From assembly GCA_031267635.1 (NCBI GenBank), contig JAIRYX010000099.1:1-12699 (forward strand): a stretch of 12,699 bases of DNA, written 5' to 3'. The notes beneath the pieces were generated by a model. The model saw only the letters and a program-made list of their open reading frames with translations, did not search any database and was not told where the DNA came from. Positions 1-6,020 of this stretch are shown in pieces; within the stretch, counting starts at the first letter, position 1; each line of letters starts with the position of its first letter. The position numbers were made by a program, and so were the translations under genes. Source of the DNA: Planctomycetaceae bacterium (GTDB lineage Bacteria; Planctomycetota; Planctomycetia; Pirellulales; Thermoguttaceae).

Positions 1-221
1 CAAAACCATGTTGTATTGGTTGTAATGTTGGCGTTGTATTGAGGCGATTCCGTTTTTACCAAGGAGGTTACTATGCTTCGCCGAGATGGTACAGAACAGG
101 AAAAACAAACGTTTCATCATTTGCGATTTCATCATCCGAATCCTTGTGTTCGGGAACGCTTTGAAGTCTTATGGCTTCATGCAACACTATGGCGTCAGTT
201 GCCCAAGCCAAATAAATCCAC

Positions 222-341
222 ACTGGGTAACTGCATCCTTATCCAAAAGACTTTTACCATTGCAATTACCCAAACGGCTTTACCATTTCAGCCCTTATTT
301 ATAATAATATTTTCCGGTAAAATTGACGGTGGTTACCCAGT
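222..341. repeat. 10-bp inverted repeat inside the broken transposase
   Basis: ACTGGGTAAC (222-231) is matched by its exact reverse complement GTTACCCAGT (332-341), 100 bp away. The pair lies in the segment that replaces the middle of the IS630 transposase. It could mark the ends of a very small inserted element, but no flanking target duplication was recognised. Confidence 0.35.
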
Positions 342-380
342 TGCCGTGCGGATTTATACTTATCACATTTTAAAATTTGT

Positions 381-454
381 TTCTCACAAAGCAACCAAGA
401 ACACCGAAGGATTCTAAAAAAGAAATTCTTTGTTGTTCCGTGCCTTTGTGAGAA
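381..454. repeat. Imperfect long hairpin with TTCTCACAAAG arms
   Basis: TTCTCACAAAG (381-391) pairs exactly with CTTTGTGAGAA (444-454), and weaker pairing continues inward through the AAGAACACCGAAGG / CTTTGTTGTTCCG stretches. The sequence has the look of intergenic CACAAAG / CTTTGTG repeats seen in several bacterial genomes. It sits inside the segment that disrupts the transposase. Confidence 0.5.
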
Positions 455-679
455 GACATAAATTTCAAGTAGTTTTAATATATTTGGCTGGGCGACTGAC
501 TAGTTACCGAGTTTTTATTCGAAGCCCGTCGGGACAGCGACGTTGAAATATGTTGGGGGCTTACAATGTCGTGACGGGTGAGTTGACAAATATAATGAAC
601 GATAGTTCTATTACGGCGACGCAGGTTTGCGAATTATTGCGAAAATTGTCGGAACGTTATGCAGGACTTCCGATCTTGA

Positions 680-922
680 TTGTCTTGGACAACGCGAGGT
701 ACCAGCGATGCAAAGTCGTGCGAATTGACCGATCAAGAAATAGAAAACATTCTCCAACGTCATCGTCCGCATTTTATCAAACATTTTCCTAAAGGTATCA
801 GGATTAATAGAACGGATTGCGGTTTGGGAGTGTTTACAACGCGAAAACTGAAAACCGACCACAAGGTCGGACATGTTCGCGGGTATATTAAGACGCTGCG
901 TTGGAACGTGCTGTCGCCCTAG
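680..922 (+). pseudogene. Possible SET-domain protein fragment
   Basis: Right where the transposase similarity stops (about 715) a different frame becomes protein-like: LTDQEIENILQRHRPHFIKHFPKGIRINRTDCGLGVFTTRKLKTDHKVGHVRGYI, in the frame ending with the stop at 920-922. The stretch GLGVFTTRKLK...VGHVRGYI resembles the opening of a SET (protein-lysine methyltransferase) domain, where a G-x-GVFAT pattern is followed by a two-residue strand and a Gly. The similarity fades after about 890, and none of the later SET motifs (NHSCxPN, the C-terminal Tyr) follow. In another frame, 892-972 gives DAALERAVALDLLNSFLRKLKRK, also protein-like and ending at a stop, which may be the tail of a third fragment. 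The upstream ATG at 680 lies inside the transposase remnant and need not be a real start. The SET reading is by eye and tentative. Confidence 0.4.
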
Positions 923-985
923 ACCTTCTGAATTCGTTTCTCCGCAAATTGAAACGCAAGAACAACGCAAAAAAATAGCGTAAGA

Positions 986-2296
986 TTATTTTATCGGCAA
1001 TGAAAACGGATCGCTTTGAATTGCAATGGAATTATTTTTATAGGAATCAATTGCAGTTACTCTTGCAGTGAATGTTTTATCAACCGGTAATTTTGAGAAA
1101 TGCACCGATAATTCTGAAGGCGTCCAACTGTTCAAATAAAATTGCGAACATTTTTTGATTGATGTGATTACCTCGTCTCCTTCCAATATTTCAACCAAAT
1201 AATGATGTACTATTTCATTGTCTTTGGCTTGCGGAAAAGTTACAACACAACTGTTAACCGCAAGATCGCTTACAACCGGCTTCACACCATCAACAAATTT
1301 CGGGACATCATTGTCGATGCGGTTTTTATACTTAAATTGACTTCCATCATGAGGAGCTGCAACCGTCCACCTCGGTAAAATTTCTTCATTTCTGAAAGTA
1401 TCCCACCGTTCTATTTCAATATCGCCGCTTGGTAAAAGATTGATAATTAAACCTTCTGTGATGTTGTCAAAATTTTCAGGATGAATTGATGTTTTACTTA
1501 TTTCATTTCTTTCAACTCCGGTATAATTTGTACTTCCATCATTTACCGTTGTAAATTTATCTTGATGAATGGATCGCGGATCACCAATCGGAAAATGCGA
1601 ATGCCCGCAAAAAACTATAGCTTGCGGATAACCCGCCAAAATAGACATTAAAGCATCCGAACCCCAATTGTCCACAGCCGAACCATAACAAGTATTCAAC
1701 GGCGGATAATGGAAAAAAACAAAAACAGGTTTATTAGGGTATTTTTGCACGGACATCGCCAACTTCTCTGATAAAAACTTTTTTGCATCATTACTAAAGC
1801 TATGACCATCACTTGATGACGGACTAACAGTAATAAAAGGATAACCTTTGATCTCCACATATTGATGTAACGGTTGTTGCAATTTATTCATGTACAACTT
1901 TTCCGCATCAACAGACTTGTTATGATGATCGTGATTACCCATCATAAAATAAACTTGAAGTCCAGCCGGAATATTTTTTTTATCCGAGAAAACCTTCAAC
2001 AACGAATTGTATTCATACTCTTTACCATTATCGGTAAGATCACCTACGACAAAAAGTGCATCAATCCGTCCATTGCCAAGAAGATTTCTCAACGCATGAG
2101 GAACTTTCATCGTTGATCCTAATCCTATGTTACTTCCGAAATGCGTGTCAGAAATAACCGCAAAACGCGGTAATGTATTTTTTTTATCTTGTCCCTGCAA
2201 CATGGTATGAGATGGAACAATCATCGGTAAAGCAAGAGCAGACGTTACCGTTTTAATGAACGAACGGCGTGGTATTCGTATCGGAAAATTTTTCAT
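986..2296 (-). CDS. Tat-exported calcineurin-like metallophosphoesterase
   Basis: This is a predicted secreted metal-dependent phosphoesterase of the calcineurin-like superfamily, 436 aa from the start chosen here. The ATG at 2296 is preceded by an AAGGA Shine-Dalgarno about 7 nt upstream. It places a twin-arginine motif (RRSFIKT, residues 10-16) before a hydrophobic stretch (SALALPMIVP). A longer frame to 2374 exists but would bury the signal peptide. The metal-binding motifs are all present in order: DTH (50-52), GDLTD (85-89), GNHD (120-123), FHYPP with His196, and GHSH (231-234). The last ~100 residues, from about 335, look like a fibronectin-III-type beta domain. The exact substrate cannot be read from the sequence; phosphodiester or phosphomonoester hydrolysis is what the family does. 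The gene stands alone behind a palindromic promoter region and has no recognisable terminator. Confidence 0.88.
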   Translation of the reverse strand: MKNFPIRIPRRSFIKTVTSALALPMIVPSHTMLQGQDKKNTLPRFAVISDTHFGSNIGLGSTMKVPHALRNLLGNGRIDALFVVGDLTDNGKEYEYNSLLKVFSDKKNIPAGLQVYFMMGNHDHHNKSVDAEKLYMNKLQQPLHQYVEIKGYPFITVSPSSSDGHSFSNDAKKFLSEKLAMSVQKYPNKPVFVFFHYPPLNTCYGSAVDNWGSDALMSILAGYPQAIVFCGHSHFPIGDPRSIHQDKFTTVNDGSTNYTGVERNEISKTSIHPENFDNITEGLIINLLPSGDIEIERWDTFRNEEILPRWTVAAPHDGSQFKYKNRIDNDVPKFVDGVKPVVSDLAVNSCVVTFPQAKDNEIVHHYLVEILEGDEVITSIKKCSQFYLNSWTPSELSVHFSKLPVDKTFTARVTAIDSYKNNSIAIQSDPFSLPIK

Positions 2297-2340
2297 TTTG
2301 TTTTTCCTTTTCAAAAAAAATGAAATGGGTAAAAAATACA

Positions 2341-2386
2341 AATCATACTCAAGTGGATATTTTCGAATATTCAATTGAGCATGATT
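2341..2386. repeat. 46-bp near-perfect palindrome upstream of the phosphoesterase gene
   Basis: The arms 2341-2361 and 2366-2386 are 21 nt each. They are reverse complements at 18 of 21 positions, one further pair being a G-T wobble, and they are separated by the tetraloop TTCG. The palindrome begins 45 bp upstream of the phosphoesterase ATG (2296) and overlaps the candidate -10 box at 2384-2389. It may be an operator, or an RNA hairpin in the 5' leader if transcription starts further upstream. Confidence 0.7.
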
Positions 2387-2412
2387 ATACTATCATTGGT
2401 TAGGCATGTTCA
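2384..2412 (-). promoter_or_regulatory. Candidate promoter for the phosphoesterase gene
   Basis: On the minus strand TGAACA (2412-2407) and a consensus TATAAT (2389-2384) are 17 nt apart. The -10 lies in one arm of the 46-bp palindrome. The -35 lies in the loop of a second small hairpin (GGTTAG 2398-2403 / CTAACC 2413-2418). The spacing and the -10 are good; the -35 matches consensus at only four positions. Confidence 0.4.
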
Positions 2413-2452
2413 CTAACCTTATTTTCGGTCAGAGAAATAATGCCGTTCGACT

Positions 2453-2935
2453 CTATAATTCCAGTTTCAAGTCTCTTACACCTTTGGTGGAAACCGTAAC
2501 AGTCAATCCCGATGTATTTGGTGCGGCATATTTTGTCGGCAACAACGATTTTACCTCATCTTTGGCGTCGAGATATTTTTTCATCGCAGCGCTCTTTTCC
2601 AATCCGGACATATTATTTATATTGGCGTCAATATTGGGCGGGGCAGAGTATTTCACGACGGTTACTTTATACGCACCGGGAAACGCCCCGTCGTTTGCTT
2701 CCAATGTCGTCAATTTAAATTTTCCGTTTGCGTCGGTCAAAGCAACGGCGGTACGATTTTCCTGATTTTCAGGATAAAATGTAACATTTGCTTCCGCAAC
2801 AGGTTTACCATCATAAAAGACGATTCCTTCCACCGGAACCAAACCTCTTAATCGGTTCACGGAACAACCAAAAACAAACAGTACGATAACCGACAACACA
2901 AATACCGTAATAACAAAAGATTTTTTGTTTGTCAT
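2453..2935 (-). CDS. Small lipoprotein with carboxypeptidase-regulatory-like domain
   Basis: This 160-residue predicted lipoprotein begins MTNKKSFVITVFVLSVIVLFVFGCSVNRL. A short basic region and a hydrophobic core end in a lipobox-like VFGC, so Cys24 should be lipidated and anchored in a membrane. The rest matches the small planctomycete proteins with a transthyretin/carboxypeptidase-regulatory-like beta sandwich: VEGIVFYDGKPVAEANVTFYPE, then TDANGKFKLTT and GAFPGAYKVTV. The frame is open to a TTG at 2983, but that codon lies in the loop of the upstream gene's terminator hairpin, so ATG 2935 is preferred even though no clear Shine-Dalgarno precedes it. Such lipoproteins commonly sit beside DUF1559 genes in planctomycetes, as here. 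No good promoter fits in the 35 bp upstream, so expression may depend on read-through from the DUF1559 gene. Its biochemical role is unknown. Confidence 0.82.
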   Translation of the reverse strand: MTNKKSFVITVFVLSVIVLFVFGCSVNRLRGLVPVEGIVFYDGKPVAEANVTFYPENQENRTAVALTDANGKFKLTTLEANDGAFPGAYKVTVVKYSAPPNIDANINNMSGLEKSAAMKKYLDAKDEVKSLLPTKYAAPNTSGLTVTVSTKGVRDLKLEL

Positions 2936-2970
2936 AATGTTTAGTATGTAAAATTTGAAATTGAAAACAA

Positions 2971-2995
2971 TCGGCGGTTTCAATAAAACCGCCCG
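2971..2995 (-). terminator. Rho-independent-like terminator after the DUF1559 gene
   Basis: GGCGGTTT (2973-2980) and AAACCGCC (2986-2993) form a perfect 8-bp stem with a 5-nt loop. Read on the minus strand it begins about 20 nt after the DUF1559 stop codon and is followed by the T-rich stretch GATTGTTTTCAATTT. It separates the DUF1559 gene from the downstream lipoprotein gene and may act as a partial terminator that sets their expression ratio. Confidence 0.7.
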
Positions 2996-3015
2996 ATCAT
3001 TCGTAAAATGAAAAA

Positions 3016-4233
3016 TTATTGTACCGAAGCGGATTCACCGCCGTTGATTGAACCTAATGCTCCCCAAATTCCGAACGCGGAAACGCCGGAATACCCGACA
3101 TACTTCATGCTTTTTCCTGAAACCGGCTGTCCGGCATAAGTTCCTGAACTCGCAGGATTAACGCCGAATGCAACATTGATCGTATCGGAAATAAAATGGA
3201 CGGAACCGTCGGACATACCGGCATTAACTCCGCCGCTGTGATTACTTGTTGGTGGTAGTAATGCCACAAGATTTAAATCTGTTGCATTGTAGGAACAACT
3301 TGGACTGTTGGGCGGCAAAATCGTATTAAATCTTGTGCAGTAACTTCCGTAATATCCGAAAAATGTTCCCTGACCGCCCAATGGTTTGGCGGCGGAAGGA
3401 TAATTACTATAAGTCATTCCCGTTCCTTTGTACGTCAAGCAAATCTGCGGATTTGTCCAATGTGCCGTTTCCCCTGCAAGGATTCCTCCTTTAGTGGAAT
3501 TATACTGTGCCGGAGTACTGGAATTAGCCGAAACATCTGGTTTTGAAACACGTTCGCTAATAAGGATTGTATTGCTCAATCCGTCGGTTGCCACCGCAAA
3601 AGATAAGCTTAGCGGAATCCCGTTTCCCGTGTTCCACCAACTGCCGTGTGTCGTTTGTTGGAAAAATGTTCGGGTATTATTCGGCTGATTACCGGTGCTT
3701 GAAATACTTCTGCCCTGATATTCATTTTCAAAATCTCCGAACGAGAAACAATAATTTGTTGCAGTAAACCCACTGGAGCCGACGACGGAGAGAGCATCGG
3801 ACGGACAACATTGAAATTTGATTGGGACTTTCCATGCCTCAAAGTCCTGATAGGGTCTATATCGAGCTGTATCGGTTTTCACCGATTCAATCAAATCGAA
3901 CCGTGCTTGCTGTTCCGTAAACGGAAGCAAGCCGATGTGAGGGGAATAGTTGATGTACGGTCCCCACCCAAAGCCCGGAACGGAACTGTAAACATCGTGA
4001 TAGTTGTGAACCGCCAACGCATGTTGTTTCACATTGTTCGTACACTGCATTCTCCGTGCGGCTTCCCGCGCCGCCTGAACCGCAGGTAACAGAAGCGCAA
4101 TCAAAATACCAATGATTGCAATCACCACGAGTAATTCGACCAGCGTAAACGCTCGGCGAACAGAAGATTGTTTTCCAAATCGGGCAGAAATGCTCGCAAT
4201 AACACGGGCAAAAAAGAGTGAAATCGCACGCAA
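3016..4233 (-). CDS. DUF1559 protein with prepilin-type leader
   Basis: This is a member of the large planctomycete DUF1559 family of pseudopilin-like surface or secreted proteins. The prepilin N-terminus is clear: SSVRRA^FTLVELLVVIAIIGILIALLLPAVQAAREAARRMQCTNN. Cleavage is expected between Ala28 and Phe29, followed by the N-terminal hydrophobic helix. Near the C-terminus the family signature H-X9-DG is perfect (HSGGVNAGMSDG, His332 to Asp342-Gly343). The 405-aa length assumes the TTG at 4233, which has no Shine-Dalgarno and lies in a small stem-loop, so this start is doubtful. A much better start, ATG 4325 with GAGGT 7 nt upstream and a near-consensus promoter, is out of frame by one nucleotide because of a run of 12 G (4261-4272). 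With 10 or 13 G the protein would be 435-436 aa. The gene ends at a terminator hairpin. The specific function of this paralogue is unknown. Confidence 0.88.
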   Translation of the reverse strand: MRAISLFFARVIASISARFGKQSSVRRAFTLVELLVVIAIIGILIALLLPAVQAAREAARRMQCTNNVKQHALAVHNYHDVYSSVPGFGWGPYINYSPHIGLLPFTEQQARFDLIESVKTDTARYRPYQDFEAWKVPIKFQCCPSDALSVVGSSGFTATNYCFSFGDFENEYQGRSISSTGNQPNNTRTFFQQTTHGSWWNTGNGIPLSLSFAVATDGLSNTILISERVSKPDVSANSSTPAQYNSTKGGILAGETAHWTNPQICLTYKGTGMTYSNYPSAAKPLGGQGTFFGYYGSYCTRFNTILPPNSPSCSYNATDLNLVALLPPTSNHSGGVNAGMSDGSVHFISDTINVAFGVNPASSGTYAGQPVSGKSMKYVGYSGVSAFGIWGALGSINGGESASVQ

Positions 4234-4255
4234 AATATGGTATTTTAACCATATT
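4234..4255 (-). promoter_or_regulatory. Stem-loop just after the G run
   Basis: AATATGGT (4234-4241) and ACCATATT (4248-4255) form an 8-bp stem with a 6-nt loop. On the minus strand the stem starts 5 nt after the run of 12 G. It contains the TAA that stops the upstream short frame (4247-4245) and abuts the TTG proposed as the DUF1559 start. Its place fits a frameshift-stimulating structure, or a structure that hides the internal start. Confidence 0.5.
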
Positions 4256-4325
4256 GCGTACCCCCCCCCCCCGATATATTTTGGTGTAATCCAAGAAAAT
4301 TAAACGCTTTGTTTAGCTTTTTCAT
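4245..4325 (-). CDS. Short leader frame that would begin the DUF1559 gene if in frame
   Basis: ATG 4325 is preceded by GAGGT at a 7-nt spacing and lies about 75 nt downstream of a near-consensus promoter. Translation gives 26 residues (MKKLNKAFNFLGLHQNISGG...), passes through the run of 12 G as glycines, then meets TAA at 4247-4245. The DUF1559 frame is offset by one nucleotide: adding one G or removing two gives an uninterrupted protein that continues YAIWLKYHILRAISLFFARVIA... into the prepilin segment. I read this as the true 5' end of the DUF1559 gene, currently out of frame, and not as an independent peptide. A true leader peptide is the alternative. Confidence 0.55.
   Translation of the reverse strand: MKKLNKAFNFLGLHQNISGGGGTQYG
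4261..4272. repeat. Homopolymer of 12 C (12 G on the coding strand)
   Basis: This is the only long G/C homopolymer in the window. It lies between the well-formed start (ATG 4325) and the prepilin segment of the DUF1559 gene. Runs of this length are prone to slipped-strand mispairing and are also prone to sequencing and assembly error. Confidence 0.9.
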
Positions 4326-4407
4326 CGCTGAAACCTCTTCATTGTAAGTTTTTGAGAATTTGAAAGGCAAAAGTCACTGTGAGTCTGCCAATAAATTATT
4401 ATTTTTC

Positions 4408-4436
4408 ATTTTAATCGGAATTTTCTCGATTGTCAA
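4408..4436 (-). promoter_or_regulatory. Sigma70-like promoter for the DUF1559 gene
   Basis: On the minus strand a perfect -35 TTGACA (4436-4431) is followed after exactly 17 nt by TAAAAT (4413-4408), five of six to consensus. Transcription would start near 4401, about 75 nt before ATG 4325. This supports 4325, and not 4233, as the natural start. Confidence 0.7.
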
Positions 4437-4645
4437 CAAGAATTTGTAAAATGCTCGAATATTTTCCAAATTTTGAAGTACCTCCTTTAAAAAATCTCCT
4501 TTTATCATCATTTGTTGCTACACGAATAGACAACTTGTTACGCTACAGTAGAGAATTATGAAAGATGTAGATGTATTGGCGATACGAAACCGGATGAGCG
4601 ATGCTGCCGGCGTTGAATGAATATCAAACGCGACAGTAGTATTTA

Positions 4646-4674
4646 TCGACAGAAGCAAAAGCATGCGTTAAAAT
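4646..4674 (+). promoter_or_regulatory. Sigma70-like promoter for the AI-2E transporter gene
   Basis: TCGACA (4646-4651, five of six to consensus) and TAAAAT (4669-4674, five of six) are separated by 17 nt. Transcription would start near 4681, leaving a leader of about 68 nt before ATG 4749. The -10 hexamer is the same as in the opposing promoter at 4408-4413. It probably also serves the VWA gene downstream. Confidence 0.6.
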
Positions 4675-4748
4675 TTTCATGTTTCCACAAAACTTTTTAA
4701 TCCGCAAATACGATAAAACAAATACGCTCTCCAAGAATAAGGGATTTT

Positions 4749-5981
4749 ATGTCAAAACGCCTCCATAATGACGCCTCTGCCAATCGTTCGTTGTCAAACG
4801 CGGGTTTGCAATCGGAAAATTTCTCTCAATCTGTTTTTAAAAATTTTGTTGTTTTACGTTCCGCCATCTTCTTTGCCGCATTGGTCGTGATTTTGGCGGG
4901 AATCAAAGCGGCAAGTACGATTGTTACCCCGGTTTTATTAGCGTTATTTATTACAATATTGCTATTAGTTCCGCTTCGATGGTTGTATGCTAAAGGATGT
5001 CCGAGTTTGTTGGCTTTCGGAATTGTCGGCGGCGTTATTTTATTGCTGTTCCTGGTGTTGGGGTGGATTGTCAGCGCGTCGCTACGCGATTTTATTAAAC
5101 ATTCGCCGGAATATTCCGAAAAAATTGTCAAAAATCTGGAAACAACCAAAAATCAATTAAAAGAGTACGGTCTAAGTTTAGAGTTCGGACTCTCTTTGCC
5201 GGATTCAAAAAGCACAAAAGAGACTAATAACGAACAAAAGACGCAAGATTCAGAAAACATCAATGATCCGCAAACGGAACAATTACCGCTTGCCGAAGAA
5301 ACGCCGGAAGCTCCGACGTTCTCAAAATTTGATTCTCAAACGTTCATTTCGTGGGTAACGTGGAGCGCGAAGCGGTTACAACATTTTCTGGAAAATACGT
5401 TGCTGATTTTAATTATTCTGATGTTCATGATATTTGAAGCGGCAAGGTTTCCGGCAAAACTGGCGAAAGCGTTCGGCAACAGCCCAATCACGAATGAGCA
5501 TTTCCGTCAAATCGCGGACGATGTGCGACGTTACATTGTTTACAAAGGAATGATCAATCTTTTATCTTGCACGGTTGTCGCCGTTTTTTATTATATCATT
5601 GGCGTTAAGTACGCTTTACTTTGGGGATTGATTGCGTTTTTCCTTTATTTTATTCCAAACATCGGCGCGATGGTTTCCGCGATTCCGCCATTGCTCTTGA
5701 TTTTTATCGACAATGGCTTACCCGGCGTGCTGACATTAGTGATCGGACTGTTCGTGATTGAATCGTTGATTGGTTACGGTCTCGAACCGCGACTACTGGG
5801 ACATGGGTTAGGGATTTCGACCGTCGTTGTTTTTCTGTCGCTGATTTTTTGGGGATGGCTGCTTGGTCCGATTGGGCTTTTCCTTGCCGCGCCATTAACG
5901 ATTGTTGTCAAAATTGTTTTGCAAGCGTTTGACGAAACTCGTTGGATGGCAATTCTGCTCGACGAAAAAATCCCAAATTGA
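4749..5981 (+). CDS. AI-2E family transporter (permease)
   Basis: This 410-aa inner-membrane protein belongs to the AI-2E transporter (PerM/YdiK-like) family. An N-terminal pair of hydrophobic segments (about 38-76) and a third (about 87-110) are followed by a large hydrophilic loop with a Lys/Glu/Gln-rich stretch at 152-187. The conserved C-terminal half follows: a segment at 216-230, HFRQIADDVRRYIVYKGMINLL (251-272), FFLYFIPNIGAMVSAIPPLLL (297-317), and GLEPRLLGHGLGISTVVVFLSLIFWGWLLGPIGLFLAAPLT (344-384). The family is diverse and includes Na+/H+ antiporters and exporters of signal molecules, so the cargo cannot be inferred here. ATG 4749 has AAGGGA 4 nt upstream. The next gene starts 39 bp beyond the stop without a visible terminator, so the two probably form an operon. 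Confidence 0.92.
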   Translation: MSKRLHNDASANRSLSNAGLQSENFSQSVFKNFVVLRSAIFFAALVVILAGIKAASTIVTPVLLALFITILLLVPLRWLYAKGCPSLLAFGIVGGVILLLFLVLGWIVSASLRDFIKHSPEYSEKIVKNLETTKNQLKEYGLSLEFGLSLPDSKSTKETNNEQKTQDSENINDPQTEQLPLAEETPEAPTFSKFDSQTFISWVTWSAKRLQHFLENTLLILIILMFMIFEAARFPAKLAKAFGNSPITNEHFRQIADDVRRYIVYKGMINLLSCTVVAVFYYIIGVKYALLWGLIAFFLYFIPNIGAMVSAIPPLLLIFIDNGLPGVLTLVIGLFVIESLIGYGLEPRLLGHGLGISTVVVFLSLIFWGWLLGPIGLFLAAPLTIVVKIVLQAFDETRWMAILLDEKIPN

Positions 5982-6020
5982 GTTCCGATTGATCGACTCA
6001 TCTCTCTAAAGGAGACTCCG

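Larger units (their letters stand above)
73..720 (+). pseudogene. IS630-family transposase remnant
   Basis: This is the remnant of an IS630-family DDE transposase. The N-terminal piece starts at ATG 73 after a strong Shine-Dalgarno (AAGGAGG, 61-67). It reads KQTFHHLRFHHPNPCVRERFEVLWLHA, which resembles the helix-turn-helix region of that family. Around 185 the likely continuation (YGVSCPSQINP) is in the +2 frame, so a frameshift is present. The C-terminal piece (about 550-720) reads MLGAYNVVTGEL, then CELLRKLSERYAGLPILIVLDNARYQ, and keeps the middle catalytic Asp (codon 688-690). The stretch that should carry the first Asp is replaced by about 330 bp of unrelated, hairpin-rich DNA. The final Glu motif (usually PPYSPxLNxIE) is missing because the frame runs into other sequence after about 720. 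A TGA at 544-546 closes the C-terminal frame upstream. The copy cannot be active. Family assignment rests on the LDNARYQ block and is fairly secure; the exact edges and terminal repeats are not. Confidence 0.75.
4326..4748. other. Divergent intergenic control region
   Basis: This 423-bp stretch lies between the DUF1559 start region (minus) and the AI-2E transporter (plus). It holds two outward-facing promoter candidates, described separately, and no convincing gene. A Shine-Dalgarno-like AAAGGAGG on the minus strand (4488-4481) precedes only a 31-codon TTG frame overlapping the promoter. On the plus strand a 20-codon frame at 4558 has weak support. I see no RNA gene. Confidence 0.6.

Noticed and set aside
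1..985. tRNA or small RNA gene in the AT-rich left end
   Set aside because: The hairpins found have no cloverleaf arrangement and no TPsiC-like arm; they fit repeat remnants better.
2398..2418. Hairpin GGTTAG/CTAACC as a terminator of the lipoprotein gene
   Set aside because: It has a 6-bp stem with a 9-nt loop and no T-tract on the minus strand. It overlaps the candidate phosphoesterase -35 and is weaker than needed for a terminator call.
3887..4294. Minus-strand 135-codon frame starting upstream of the G run
   Set aside because: It overlaps the DUF1559 gene out of frame and gives a Cys-rich non-protein-like sequence. It is only what would be read with 11 G in the run.
4374..4469. 31-codon minus-strand frame behind AAAGGAGG (4488-4481)
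   Set aside because: It needs a TTG start and lies over the DUF1559 promoter, and its translation shows no family features. The AAAGGAGG may be chance.
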